Positions 25,249 to 33,482 of a stretch of DNA of 64,000 nt are shown piece after piece (position 1 is the first letter of the stretch; every line of letters starts with the position of its first letter). Position numbers and translations under genes: made by a program. The stretch lies in assembly GCA_029881255.1 (NCBI GenBank), contig JAOUMY010000007.1:145265-209264 (forward strand), written 5' to 3'. Source of the stretch: Gammaproteobacteria bacterium (GTDB lineage Bacteria; Pseudomonadota; Gammaproteobacteria; S012-40). The notes below the pieces were generated by a model that saw nothing but the letters and a program-made list of their open reading frames with translations, was not told the DNA's origin and searched no databases.

Positions 25249-25638
25249 ATGATGAAATCAGGCGTGTATAAGGACAGACCCAGATACCTCAACCTGCTTA
25301 AAATCAAACTTCCCATCACCGGGATAGTTTCTATCACTCATCGTATTAGTGGAATTATGCTGATACTGAGTATTCCCTTTTGCGCCTATTTACTCGAAAT
25401 GTCCCTGCACAATGCGGTGGGGTTTAACACGGTTACGCAACAACTCGCGCAACCGCTTACCAAAGTCATACTCGGTATAGGATTGTGGTCATTGGCGCAC
25501 CACTTGTTTGCCGGTGTGCGTTTCCTGTTGTTTGATATTGATGTTGGTGTACGCAAACCTTCCGCGAGAATGGCGGCGTGGTTAGTCATCGTTTTTGACG
25601 TGGTAGCCTTGGTTGCGATTGCGGGGTGGTTGCTATGA
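25249..25638 (+). CDS. sdhC: Succinate dehydrogenase cytochrome b556 subunit
   Basis: 129 residues with three membrane helices. The N-terminal RPRYLNLLKIKLPITGIVSITHRISG signature (residues about 10-35) marks SdhC; SLAHHLFAGVRFLLFD (about 83-98) holds the His ligand for heme b. It anchors the dehydrogenase in the inner membrane and forms the quinone site with SdhD. Two ATG codons in a row (25249, 25252). First gene of sdhCDAB; its ATGA stop overlap with sdhD shows tight coupling. The 166-base gap to divergent ygfZ must hold both promoters. Confidence 0.95.
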   Translation: MMKSGVYKDRPRYLNLLKIKLPITGIVSITHRISGIMLILSIPFCAYLLEMSLHNAVGFNTVTQQLAQPLTKVILGIGLWSLAHHLFAGVRFLLFDIDVGVRKPSARMAAWLVIVFDVVALVAIAGWLL

Positions 25639-25973
25639 GTTGGCGCGGTGGTGGAGTCAGAACCTTTGTCATGCAGCGATTAACCGCGGTGTATATCGCC
25701 ATCTTCACCATATTTTTTGTGGTGCACATGGTCAGTGATGCGCCGGTCAATTACGATCAATGGCGTATGTGGATCGCAACGCCGTTGGTGAATATTGCCT
25801 TTTTGTGTTTCTGGTTATCAATTGGCATACATGGCTGGATAGGCGCGCGTGATGTGATTATGGATTACGTTGGTGACACCGGTACGCGCTTTTTGGCCTT
25901 GTCACTGGCGGGATTGTTTCTGGTATTTATGGTTCTCTGGTTGTTCAAGACTTTGATTATGGTGGGCGCGTAA
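25635..25973 (+). CDS. sdhD: Succinate dehydrogenase membrane anchor subunit
   Basis: 112 residues from the ATG at 25635, which overlaps the sdhC stop (ATGA). Three membrane helices. It has GGGVRTFVMQRLTAVYIAIF at the N-terminus (the QR-TA motif of SdhD) and IGIHGWIGARDVIMDYV (about 70-86) with the His-x-W-x-G-x-R-D pattern of the heme/quinone region. Completes the membrane part of complex II. Stop codon overlaps the sdhA start by one base. Confidence 0.93.
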   Translation: MSWRGGGVRTFVMQRLTAVYIAIFTIFFVVHMVSDAPVNYDQWRMWIATPLVNIAFLCFWLSIGIHGWIGARDVIMDYVGDTGTRFLALSLAGLFLVFMVLWLFKTLIMVGA

Positions 25974-27733
25974 TGGATATACCACGTCGGCGTTTTGATG
26001 CATTAGTAATAGGCGCGGGTGGCGGTGGTTTGCGTGCCGCCTTGCAGTTGGCCAGAGGCGAGGCCAATGTGGCGGTGGTGTCTAAGGTGTTTCCCACCCG
26101 TTCGCATACGGTTGCGGCGCAAGGTGGTGTGAATGCTGCGCTGGCCAATGTCTTGCCTGACAACTGGCACTGGCACATGTACGACACCATCAAAGGCAGC
26201 GACTATCTCGCCGATCAGGACGCAGTGGAATATATGTGCCGCGCCGCCTCGCATCTGGTGTATGAGCTGGAACATTCCGGTGTACCGTTTTCACGCATGG
26301 ACAACGGCAAGATTTATCAACGCCCCTTTGGTGGACAAAGCCAGAACTTTGGTGGAGCGCAGGCTGCGCGAACATGCGCGGCGGCCGACCGTACCGGGCA
26401 TGCGATCCTGCATTCCCTGTATCAACAAAACATCAAGGCGCGCACCCATTTCTTCGACGAATTTTACGCCATCGATTTATTACGCGACGAACAAGGTTAT
26501 ATCCTGGGCGCGCTGGTCTTGGAAATCGAAACAGGCGAGCCATTAATAATAGAATCGAAAACCACGCTACTCGCCACCGGCGGTGCAGGGCGAATCTATC
26601 GCACCAATACCAATGCACGTATCAATACTGGTGACGGCATGGGCATGGCGCTGCGTGCGGGCATTCCATTAGAAGACATGGAGTTCTTTCAGTTTCACCC
26701 TACGGGTATTGCCGGTAAGGGTATGTTGATTACCGAGGGCGTGCGTGGTGAGGGCGGTTATCTGGTTAACCGTGACGGCGAACGCTTCATGGAGAAATAT
26801 GCACCGAACGCCAAAGACCTCGCCAGTCGTGACGTGGTAAGTCGCGCGATTTATACCGAGGTGAAGGAAGGCCGCGGCGTAGGTAAGAATGCCGATCACG
26901 TCTTGTTGAAAGTCGATCACCTCGGTGCGGAAGTAATCAAGAAACGTCTACCCGGTATACGCGATATGGCGCGCACCTTTGCCGGTGTCGATCCGATTGA
27001 GGCGCCGATTCCGATTTACCCCACCGCCCATTACACCATGGGTGGCATACCAACAAATCGTTACGGACAGGTTGTGGTGCCGTACAAAACCGGCGAAGAG
27101 GAAATTCCCGGTCTCTACGCCGCAGGCGAGTGTGCCTGTGTGTCAGTACACGGCGCCAACCGTCTCGGTGGAAACTCTTTGTTAGACATCATCGTCTTCG
27201 GTCGCGCCGCCGGAAATCACATTCTGGAATTCCTAAAAAAGGAACGTCGTCATCGTCCATTAAATATGGAAAGCGTCGACAAGGCCGTGGCACGCCTGAC
27301 CCGTTGGGATCAAAAAGGAGATGGTGAAAGCGTCGATTCACTGCGCAATGATTTGCAAACCGAAATGGAAAAACACTGTGGTGTGTTTCGCACACGGGAA
27401 ATTCTCGAAGAGGGCGTGGACAAGATACGCGCCGTCAAAGCGCGTTTACCCGACGTGCGTTTGAAAGATCATAGTAAGGTTTTCAACACTGCACGTATCG
27501 AGGCCCTGGAACTGGAAAATCTGGTCGAAGTAGCCCTTGCCACAGTGCACTCGGCAGCCGTGCGCGAAGAGAGTCGCGGTGCCCATAGTCGGGTGGACTT
27601 TCCCGATCGCGACGACAAGAACTGGCTCAAACACACCCTGTATTTTATGGAAAACGAACGCATCGATTTTAAACCGGTAAACCTGAAACCTTTGAGTGTG
27701 GACAGTTTTCCGCCCAAGGAGAGGGTGTACTAG
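25973..27733 (+). CDS. sdhA: Succinate dehydrogenase flavoprotein subunit
   Basis: 586 residues, normal length. Dinucleotide-binding loop GAGGGGLRAALQLA at the N-terminus; the FAD-attachment region TRSHTVAAQGGVNAAL has the His that binds FAD covalently. Substrate-site segments are FFQFHPTGIAGKGML, TEGVRGEGGYLVN, PTAHYTMGGIPTN and HGANRLGGNSLLDIIVFG, and the C-terminus carries ESRGAHSRVDFPDRDD. It oxidises succinate to fumarate in the TCA cycle and passes electrons to SdhB. It lies directly after sdhD; the downstream gap to sdhB (203 bases) is unusually long for this operon and contains a palindromic element. Confidence 0.97.
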   Translation: MDIPRRRFDALVIGAGGGGLRAALQLARGEANVAVVSKVFPTRSHTVAAQGGVNAALANVLPDNWHWHMYDTIKGSDYLADQDAVEYMCRAASHLVYELEHSGVPFSRMDNGKIYQRPFGGQSQNFGGAQAARTCAAADRTGHAILHSLYQQNIKARTHFFDEFYAIDLLRDEQGYILGALVLEIETGEPLIIESKTTLLATGGAGRIYRTNTNARINTGDGMGMALRAGIPLEDMEFFQFHPTGIAGKGMLITEGVRGEGGYLVNRDGERFMEKYAPNAKDLASRDVVSRAIYTEVKEGRGVGKNADHVLLKVDHLGAEVIKKRLPGIRDMARTFAGVDPIEAPIPIYPTAHYTMGGIPTNRYGQVVVPYKTGEEEIPGLYAAGECACVSVHGANRLGGNSLLDIIVFGRAAGNHILEFLKKERRHRPLNMESVDKAVARLTRWDQKGDGESVDSLRNDLQTEMEKHCGVFRTREILEEGVDKIRAVKARLPDVRLKDHSKVFNTARIEALELENLVEVALATVHSAAVREESRGAHSRVDFPDRDDKNWLKHTLYFMENERIDFKPVNLKPLSVDSFPPKERVY

Positions 27734-27757
27734 TTGGTGGTGTCCTCCGGTTGGGTA

Positions 27758-27856
27758 GCTAGTGCGAGAACAAGGCAAAACCAAACGACAAAGCGTAGTT
27801 TACAAATAGTAAATGAGCAATTCGAGTTTGTTTTTAACGTCCTTATCGCGCGCTAG
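27758..27856. repeat. Imperfect palindromic intergenic element between sdhA and sdhB
   Basis: About 99 bases that fold back on themselves. The ends GCTAGTGCGA and TCGCGCGCTAG are near-complementary, as are the next pieces GAACAAGG and CCTTATC, and the inner A/T blocks (AAACCAAAC with GTTTGTTTTT). The centre is a perfect small hairpin TTTAC-AAATA-GTAAA. No reading frame of note. This has the look of a mobile palindromic unit (REP/MITE-like) dispersed in genomes; only one copy is in this window. It is transcribed within the sdh mRNA and could act on stability or differential expression. Confidence 0.65.
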
Positions 27857-27936
27857 ATGACTTAAGCAAAGGATACGTAAAGTTTTGAAGAGCTTGTGCC
27901 GATTAGCCAGAGAGCCCCAATACGCGCGAGAAATTT

Positions 27937-28638
27937 ATGAAATTTTCGATTTACCGATTCAATCCAGAGACTGACAGCAAGCCCTATGTGCAAGTCTATG
28001 AGCTCGATAACATCGGGCCGGATGCGATGGTGTTGGAATGTCTGTTGCGCATCAAGGCAGAGCAGGATGAGTCACTAACCTTTCGCCGCTCCTGTGGTGA
28101 GGGTGTGTGCGGCTCCGATGGCCTGAATATCAATGGTAAGAATCGTCTCGCTTGTATTACTCCAGTAGCTTCGCTCAAGAGCAAGCACATCACGATTAAC
28201 CCTTTGCCGGGCCAACCGGTGATCCGCGATCTCGTCGTCGATCTGAGTAATTTCTTTCACCAATATCGTTCGGTGAAACCGTATCTGATTACCCACGATC
28301 AGGAGCCAGAAGTCGAGCGCCTGCAATCGCCGGAAGATCGGGAAAAACTCGATGGCATGTATGAGTGTATTCTGTGCGCCTGTTGTTCGACCTCGTGCCC
28401 CTCATTCTGGTGGAACCCTGAGCGCTTTCGTGGACCGGCAGCTTTACTGCAAGCTGCACGTTTTCTCGAAGACAGTCGCGACCAGGCCACGGCCGAAAGA
28501 CTACAGGAACTCGACGGCCCGTATCGCGTCTTTCGCTGTCATACGATTATGAATTGTACCGATGTCTGCCCCAAGGGTTTGAACCCGAGCAAGGCGATAG
28601 GCGACATCAAAAAGAAAATGGTCAAACACACGATATAG
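27937..28638 (+). CDS. sdhB: Succinate dehydrogenase iron-sulfur subunit
   Basis: 233 residues. N-terminal [2Fe-2S] domain with SCGEGVCGSDGLNING and LAC (Cys53, 58, 73), then the [4Fe-4S] site CILCACCSTSCP and the [3Fe-4S] site CHTIMNCTDVCPKGLNP, all cysteines present; QAARFLEDSRD is the family helix between them. Passes electrons from SdhA to the membrane quinone. ATG at 27937 with a GAG-type ribosome site. Followed after 4 bases by the assembly factor gene sdhE. Confidence 0.97.
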   Translation: MKFSIYRFNPETDSKPYVQVYELDNIGPDAMVLECLLRIKAEQDESLTFRRSCGEGVCGSDGLNINGKNRLACITPVASLKSKHITINPLPGQPVIRDLVVDLSNFFHQYRSVKPYLITHDQEPEVERLQSPEDREKLDGMYECILCACCSTSCPSFWWNPERFRGPAALLQAARFLEDSRDQATAERLQELDGPYRVFRCHTIMNCTDVCPKGLNPSKAIGDIKKKMVKHTI

Positions 28639-28642
28639 CCAA

Positions 28643-28930
28643 ATGGACATACTCGAAGAGCTACAGAATTCACGTGTAAAGAAAGGCCCGCTGTCTCGCG
28701 GTGAGTTGCGCTGGGCCTGTCGTCGTGGGATGTTGGAGCTGGATATCCTCATGGGCGACTTCTTTGACAGACACTATGACGAATTAAACGAACACGATCA
28801 GCAATTGTTTCAGCAGTTGTTAAGATTTCCCGATCAGGATTTACACGCATTTTTTCTCGGCAACGAAGAACCACAACAAAGAGAACTAATTCGTGTCATC
28901 GACATCGTACGAGCGGCCGCTTCGGCTTAA
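28643..28930 (+). CDS. sdhE: FAD assembly factor SdhE
   Basis: 95 residues. The RGELRWACRRGMLELDILMGDFF stretch contains the conserved RGxxE-type surface (here RRGMLELD) that promotes covalent flavinylation of SdhA. Helical, acidic, cytoplasmic. Its place right after sdhB (4-base gap) and before ygfX is the classic gammaproteobacterial arrangement of sdhE(ygfY)-ygfX. Confidence 0.93.
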   Translation: MDILEELQNSRVKKGPLSRGELRWACRRGMLELDILMGDFFDRHYDELNEHDQQLFQQLLRFPDQDLHAFFLGNEEPQQRELIRVIDIVRAAASA

Positions 28931-29336
28931 TCCACAGGTTTCATTTTTATTGTTAGCCATAATTGCTGCGATACATATCGCGGCAGTCGTAGTGGTATTT
29001 ATACTGCCGATGCCAATACTACTGAAAGCCTTATTCGCACCGCTGATAATTCTGGCAGGGGTTTACGTGTTACGTCGTCGGGTGTTATTCCTTGATCGCC
29101 AGTCGATCAAGAATATTGTCCATCACATGCACGGCGACTGGTATTTGGAGTTGCGTGACGGACAACAGTATCGCGCCGAGTTAAGGAACGACACCTTCGT
29201 CAGTCGCTGGCTAATCGTATTGAATTTCCGCGCAGACAACGGCAAGTCGTATAGCCTACCCATTATCCCCGGCGTGCTCGACCAAGAAAGTTGTCGACAA
29301 TTACGCGTGCGCTTGTTGCTCGATCGTCAGGCCTGA
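28893..29336 (+). CDS. ygfX: YgfX-family small membrane protein
   Basis: 147 residues from a GTG that overlaps sdhE by 38 bases. Two membrane helices (FLLLAIIAAIHIAAVVVVFIL and the following ILLKALFAPLIILAGVYVL) then a cytoplasmic beta-rich part with GDWYLELRDGQQYRAELRND and FRADNGKSYSLPIIPGVLD, the YgfX (DUF1434) pattern. In E. coli and Serratia YgfX has been linked to SdhE and to cell-division/pigment phenotypes. The TGA stop and the reversed nadB stop together form the palindrome GCCTGATCAGGC (29331-29342). Confidence 0.85.
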   Translation: MSSTSYERPLRLNPQVSFLLLAIIAAIHIAAVVVVFILPMPILLKALFAPLIILAGVYVLRRRVLFLDRQSIKNIVHHMHGDWYLELRDGQQYRAELRNDTFVSRWLIVLNFRADNGKSYSLPIIPGVLDQESCRQLRVRLLLDRQA

Positions 29337-30965
29337 TCAGGCAATCGCCTCGTCCCGCTCTAAGGGCACATAGTTCGGCGGAATCAACACCGTATCCTGT
29401 TTCAAGGCATTATTCGTTTCCGGAAAATCCAGGGTGTAATGCAGGCCGCGACTCTCACGCCGCGCCATCGCCGAATCGACAATTAATTCCGCCACCATCA
29501 CCAGATTACGCAGTTCCAACAAGTCACCTGTAACACGGAAATTACCATAGTAATCGGCGATTTCCTGTTTGAGTAATTGGATGCGGCGTTTGGCTCGTTC
29601 CAGGCGTTTAGTGGTACGCACGATACCGACGTAGTCCCACATAAAATGGCGCAACTCATTCCAGTTGTGCGATACCACGACCTCTTCATCCGAATCGGTC
29701 ACGCGGCTTTCATCCCAGCGTGGCAGCGATCGCGGCAGAGGCACGTTTTTCAGATTGGCGTTGATTTGCTTTGCCGCCTCGAAGGCAAACACGATGCACT
29801 CCAGCAGGGAATTACTCGCCATGCGATTCGCGCCATGCAAGCCAGTAAAGGCCACTTCACCGACGGCGAACAGATTCTCCACATCGGTTTGGGCGTGGGC
29901 ATCGGTCATCACGCCGCCACAGGTATAGTGCGCCGCAGGTACCACGGGCAGCGGCTCTTTAGTCATGTCGTAACCAAATTCGAGACAGCGTTCGTAGATG
30001 GTCGGGAAGTGTTTCTTGATGAAATCGGCGGATTTGTAGCTGATGTCGAGCAGCAAATAGTCGGCACCGAGGCGCTTCATCTCGTGGTCGATGGCGCGGG
30101 CGACGATATCACGCGGGGCGAGTTCACCGCGGGGGTCGAAGCGCTGCATGAAGCGCGTACCGTCGGGTAATAGTAGCTTACCCCCTTCACCACGTACCGC
30201 CTCAGAAATCAAAAACGATTTGGCCTGCGGGTGATAGAGACAGGTCGGGTGGAACTGGATAAATTCCATATTGGCCACGCGACAGCCAGCACGCCAGGCG
30301 ATGGCAATGCCGTCACCGGTGGAGACGTCGGGATTACTGGTATACAGGTAAACCTTGCTCGCGCCACCTGTTGCCAGCGCAGTAAAGCGGGCGCTGAATT
30401 CCACTACCTGACCGGCCTTGCGATTAAATACATAGGCGCCGAGGCAGCGGTTGCCACTTTGGCCGATCTTTTGAGTGGTAATCAAATCAACGACCAGGTG
30501 GTCTTCAAAGATATCGATATTGGAACGGTTATGTGCCTGCTCGAGTAGCGAGGTCTCCATTTCCTGGCCGGTCTTATCGGCGGCGTGCAGGATGCGGCGG
30601 TGACTGTGTCCACCCTCTTTGGTCAGGTGAAAGCTGCTGTCATCGCCAGCGGTAGGCGTAAAACGCACACCGTGATCGAGTAAAAACTGGATCGCCTGCG
30701 GTGCCTGTTCGATGGTTTGTCTTACGCTATCCGCATGACACAGACCGGCACCCGCATCCATGGTGTCAGCGACGTGGGAATCGAAGGAATCCTTGGGGTC
30801 GAAGACCGCCGATATCCCGCCCTGCGCATAGAGTGTCGATCCCTCGCTGGCGTTGGACTTAGCGAACACCGCGATACGCGCCTCGCTGCTAATACTCAGG
30901 GCCAGACTTAATCCAGCAGCACCGGAGCCGATCACAAGAACATCATATTTATATTGATTTATCAT
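29337..30965 (-). CDS. nadB: L-aspartate oxidase
   Basis: 542 residues. FAD-binding [25 protein letters not shown], the catalytic-site segments [30 protein letters not shown] and [29 protein letters not shown], and [13 protein letters not shown]; the SdhA-like fold but with NadB-specific [10 protein letters not shown] and AARETDxx-type Arg. It oxidises L-aspartate to iminoaspartate for NAD synthesis. No nadA or nadC in the window. It is divergent from rpoE, the usual neighbour arrangement in many gammaproteobacteria. ATG at 30965, gap of 269 bases to the sigma factor gene. Confidence 0.96.
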   Translation of the reverse strand: MINQYKYDVLVIGSGAAGLSLALSISSEARIAVFAKSNASEGSTLYAQGGISAVFDPKDSFDSHVADTMDAGAGLCHADSVRQTIEQAPQAIQFLLDHGVRFTPTAGDDSSFHLTKEGGHSHRRILHAADKTGQEMETSLLEQAHNRSNIDIFEDHLVVDLITTQKIGQSGNRCLGAYVFNRKAGQVVEFSARFTALATGGASKVYLYTSNPDVSTGDGIAIAWRAGCRVANMEFIQFHPTCLYHPQAKSFLISEAVRGEGGKLLLPDGTRFMQRFDPRGELAPRDIVARAIDHEMKRLGADYLLLDISYKSADFIKKHFPTIYERCLEFGYDMTKEPLPVVPAAHYTCGGVMTDAHAQTDVENLFAVGEVAFTGLHGANRMASNSLLECIVFAFEAAKQINANLKNVPLPRSLPRWDESRVTDSDEEVVVSHNWNELRHFMWDYVGIVRTTKRLERAKRRIQLLKQEIADYYGNFRVTGDLLELRNLVMVAELIVDSAMARRESRGLHYTLDFPETNNALKQDTVLIPPNYVPLERDEAIA

Positions 30966-31059
30966 TGATTAACAATCGCCTGTATGTCGTAATATCACCT
31001 GGAGAAAGCTCGGTGGAATGGACTCGATTTTATATCATGGTTTCCTTATTGAGCTTGCC

Positions 31060-31089
31060 CGGCAGGCGACCTAATTTGGTGATCTGCCG
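31060..31089 (+). promoter_or_regulatory. Hairpin in the rpoE upstream region
   Basis: CGGCAG (31060-31065) and CTGCCG (31084-31089) pair, with an inner ACC/GGT pair around TAATTT, giving an interrupted stem-loop. It lies between the divergent nadB and rpoE genes and could be an operator or an RNA structure. It is supported by symmetry only. Confidence 0.3.
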
Positions 31090-31130
31090 TTGAAAAGTGT
31101 TTGATTGGCCCATATAAACACACTTGGGTT

Positions 31131-31156
31131 GAACTTTTTGGCAATTTTATAACAAA
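31131..31156 (+). promoter_or_regulatory. Candidate sigma-E autoregulatory promoter of rpoE
   Basis: GAACTT at 31131-31136, the core of the sigma-E -35 element (GGAACTT), is followed 15 bases later by ACAAA (31152-31156), close to the -10 consensus TCxxA. rpoE operons are usually transcribed from such a promoter. The upstream GG is TT here and the -10 is imperfect. Confidence 0.4.
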
Positions 31157-31234
31157 TAAAGAAACTATATTAGATGCGAGTGGTCTATGAGTACGGCAAA
31201 CGGAGTTGCCTCGCAAGACGTGGAGAAGTCCCGA

Positions 31235-31810
31235 ATGAGTGAAGGGGCTATCGACCAGGAATTGGTCGAACGCGTAAAGCGAGGTGATAAAAAAGCATTC
31301 GATCTACTGGTGTTGAAGTACCAGCACAAGATCGTGAAGCTGATTTCACGCTATGTTTACGATCAGGAAGAGGTCTACGACGTAGCGCAGGATGCGTTCA
31401 TCAAGGCATATCGTGCCTTGCCACGTTTCCGCGGCGATAGTGCTTTTTATACCTGGCTATACAGAATCGCGATCAACACGGCAAAGAATTATCTAGTGTC
31501 TCAAGGACGGAGGCCACCGGAGAGCGATATCGATGCAGAAGAAGCAGAACAATACGATGTCGGGAGTAGTCTGAGGGAGATAGGAACGCCAGAGCATATG
31601 ATTCTCAAGGACGAGATCGAAGATGTCGTTTATAGAGCAATAGAGAATCTGCCTGAAGATTTGCGCACAGCGATTACCTTACGTGAGATGGAAGGTATGA
31701 GCTATGAGGAGATTGCAGAAGCAATGGATTGTCCGGTCGGAACGGTACGTTCCCGAATTTTCCGGGCGAGAGAGGCTATCGATAAGAAGCTGGCGCCATT
31801 GCTTGATTGA
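31235..31810 (+). CDS. rpoE: RNA polymerase sigma factor RpoE (AlgU)
   Basis: 191 residues from ATG 31235, which has GGAGA 8 bases upstream and gives the same length as E. coli RpoE; an ATG 48 bases earlier (31187) is in frame and would add 16 residues. ECF sigma factor: region 2 with DQELVERVKRGDKKAFDLLV, YQHKIVKLISRYV, AQDAFIKAYRALPRFRGDSAFYTWLYRIAINTAKN; region 4 with LPEDLRTAITLREMEGMSYEEIAEAMDCPVGTVRSRIFRAR helix-turn-helix. It controls the envelope stress response and is held by RseA, encoded next. Closely matches gammaproteobacterial RpoE/AlgU. Confidence 0.96.
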   Translation: MSEGAIDQELVERVKRGDKKAFDLLVLKYQHKIVKLISRYVYDQEEVYDVAQDAFIKAYRALPRFRGDSAFYTWLYRIAINTAKNYLVSQGRRPPESDIDAEEAEQYDVGSSLREIGTPEHMILKDEIEDVVYRAIENLPEDLRTAITLREMEGMSYEEIAEAMDCPVGTVRSRIFRAREAIDKKLAPLLD

Positions 31811-31873
31811 TCTCGGTCTTCGGGCGTTGCATGAAGCGAAAAAAGTAACAACCCAGGTATAGGTGATTGGACT

Positions 31874-32578
31874 ATGTCGAACTTCGATGAAAAGATTTCA
31901 TGTCTTTTTGATGACGAAACAAACCCCGCTGAGCGTGAGCAGCTCATTAAATTACTCAAACAACGTGGCGAATATCAGGATAAATGGGGTCGCTACGGCC
32001 TTATTCAAGAGGCGCTTAAACGAAATCTCCCCGATAACCCCAAACATGATTTATTCAGCCGCGTCAGCGCTGCCCTCGAATCCGAACCGGTCCTGTTAAT
32101 ACCCGGAAACGACAAAGTCACCGATAAAACCCCGAAAACAGACTATGATGACGTCGCGACGCCTGCGGTAGCAGTCAATAGCCGTCGATTTGCGATGCCA
32201 AATTTTGGCTGGGCGGCGGCCGCTGCGGTGGCCATGTTTGTGGTGGTGGGCACCGTCACCATGAATAGCCAGACTCAGGAGCCAGGGGCGGAATTAATGG
32301 TACAGCATCAAGTGAATAAACAAGCCATTCCCGCATCGCAAACCCTGAATATCCCCGCTGAACCCGTCTTTATCACTGCAACTCAAGGTAACACCTTCTC
32401 GATTCCCCAGATTATGCCCAGCCCCGAACAATGGGAGCGTATCGACCAGATTGGCGGCGTAAAGTGGGACACCTATATACAGGAACACAGTGAGACCGCC
32501 ACCCAAAATGGTGTGCAACCCGGTGTGGTTCCCTTTGCCCGTACGGTTAACTTTGGGGAAAACGGCCAACGTCAATGA
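31874..32578 (+). CDS. rseA: Anti-sigma-E factor RseA (MucA)
   Basis: 234 residues. N-terminal cytoplasmic sigma-binding part (EKISCLFDDETNPAEREQLI and WGRYGLIQEALKRN), one membrane helix (GWAAAAAVAMFVVVGTVTM, about 113-132), then a periplasmic part (QHQVNKQAIPA..., ending in REGAVPFARTVN-like residues) that DegS and RseP would act on. The periplasmic tail PEQWERIDQIGGVKWDTYIQEH resembles the C-terminal MucA segment seen in pseudomonads. It keeps RpoE inactive at the inner membrane. The stop overlaps the start of the next gene (ATGA). Confidence 0.88.
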   Translation: MSNFDEKISCLFDDETNPAEREQLIKLLKQRGEYQDKWGRYGLIQEALKRNLPDNPKHDLFSRVSAALESEPVLLIPGNDKVTDKTPKTDYDDVATPAVAVNSRRFAMPNFGWAAAAAVAMFVVVGTVTMNSQTQEPGAELMVQHQVNKQAIPASQTLNIPAEPVFITATQGNTFSIPQIMPSPEQWERIDQIGGVKWDTYIQEHSETATQNGVQPGVVPFARTVNFGENGQRQ

Positions 32579-32916
32579 GGCGTGTCGACCTCTGGCGTCT
32601 GACCTGTCTGCTGAACCTGTTTTCCTCGGCTGCCTCGACGGCGGAAACGTCCGTCGAGGGGCTGAAACAATTTCTCGATAAAGCGAAAAAACAAATATTG
32701 CTATGGCTGGATGCCGTAGGGGTTTCGCGTGGCGTGGAGGCGCTAGTGCGTCAATACGAGGATAGTGGAATTGTCACACGGCGAGTGGTATTGTCTGACG
32801 GCATCAGCACACATGACGGCGCGATCAGTGGTTGTAGTTTTGTAAACGGTGATATTCGCATCACCGACATGGCGCCGGTTACCGTGCAGCGTATCGCACC
32901 GTCCTTACCTTTATAG
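32575..32916 (+). CDS. rseB: Strongly shortened RseB/MucB-like periplasmic protein
   Basis: 113 residues, in the position of rseB between rseA and rseC, starting in the rseA stop (ATGA). Normal RseB has about 320 residues. An N-terminal signal peptide is present (LWRLTCLLNLFSSAASTA). The rest ends RRVVLSDGIST..., NGDIRITDMAPVTVQRIAPSLPL, resembling the last strand and helix of RseB (VTVxGExPxxTVxRIAxSV). The large lipid-sensing N-terminal domain and most of the C-terminal domain are absent. It might be a deletion derivative, still translated, or an unrelated small exported protein. Normal RseB shields RseA from DegS; this one probably cannot do so. Confidence 0.5.
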   Translation: MRRVDLWRLTCLLNLFSSAASTAETSVEGLKQFLDKAKKQILLWLDAVGVSRGVEALVRQYEDSGIVTRRVVLSDGISTHDGAISGCSFVNGDIRITDMAPVTVQRIAPSLPL

Positions 32917-32938
32917 TGATTCGTAGACAGGAACAGTC

Positions 32939-33439
32939 GTGATCGAAGAAAAGGCTATCGTTACCGCAGTTGAAGGCGAGTATGCGTGGGTGGAACACCA
33001 GCGCCAGACTGCTTGCGGCAGTTGCTCAGCGAGCACCGGTTGTGGCACCCAGGCCTTGTCCAAGATCTGGGGCGATAAGCGTAATCGGGTACGTGTCTTG
33101 AATAATATCGGTGCGCGTGTCGGCGAGGAGATTGTGCTTGGGCTCGAAGAGGGGGCTTTGGTAAAAGGCTCGCTGGCCTTGTATTTTGTGCCTTTGCTCG
33201 GTTTGTTTCTCGGTGCGGCGGCAGGTGGCGGAATCTGTTCGATCCTGCGTATCGAGTTTACCGATGCGATACAGATAGTATTTGGGCTGATCGGTTTGGT
33301 CTTAGGTCTGGCGTGGGCGCGACGATTTTCGCGTAGTATCGAAAATGATAGTCGCTATCAGGCCGTAGCCTTACGCCGGGTCGCGCCTGAAGTACGGTTC
33401 GTCAGCGCAATTCCCTCCGAACCAAGTTGTCACAAGTGA
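32939..33439 (+). CDS. rseC: Sigma-E factor regulatory protein RseC (MucC)
   Basis: 166 residues. N-terminal cytoplasmic Cys cluster CGSCSASTGCG (Cys26, 29, 35) followed by two membrane helices (SLALYFVPLLGLFLGAAAGGGIC and IQIVFGLIGLVLGLAWARRF), the RseC/RnfH-type layout (SoxR-reducing system protein RseC). GTG start in good position 22 bases after the RseB-like gene. Role in sigma-E regulation is mild and positive in E. coli; also linked to SoxR reduction. Confidence 0.9.
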   Translation: MIEEKAIVTAVEGEYAWVEHQRQTACGSCSASTGCGTQALSKIWGDKRNRVRVLNNIGARVGEEIVLGLEEGALVKGSLALYFVPLLGLFLGAAAGGGICSILRIEFTDAIQIVFGLIGLVLGLAWARRFSRSIENDSRYQAVALRRVAPEVRFVSAIPSEPSCHK

Positions 33440-33482
33440 ATCTAACTAACAAGAATTGAATACCCCTGATGGAGTTTTTTGA

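Noticed and set aside
29577..30170. 197-residue plus-strand frame inside nadB
   Set aside because: Antisense shadow of nadB, whose motifs are complete.
31187..31234. Longer start for rpoE (16 extra residues)
   Set aside because: No good ribosome site; the start at 31235 has GGAGA and gives the standard length. Not excluded.
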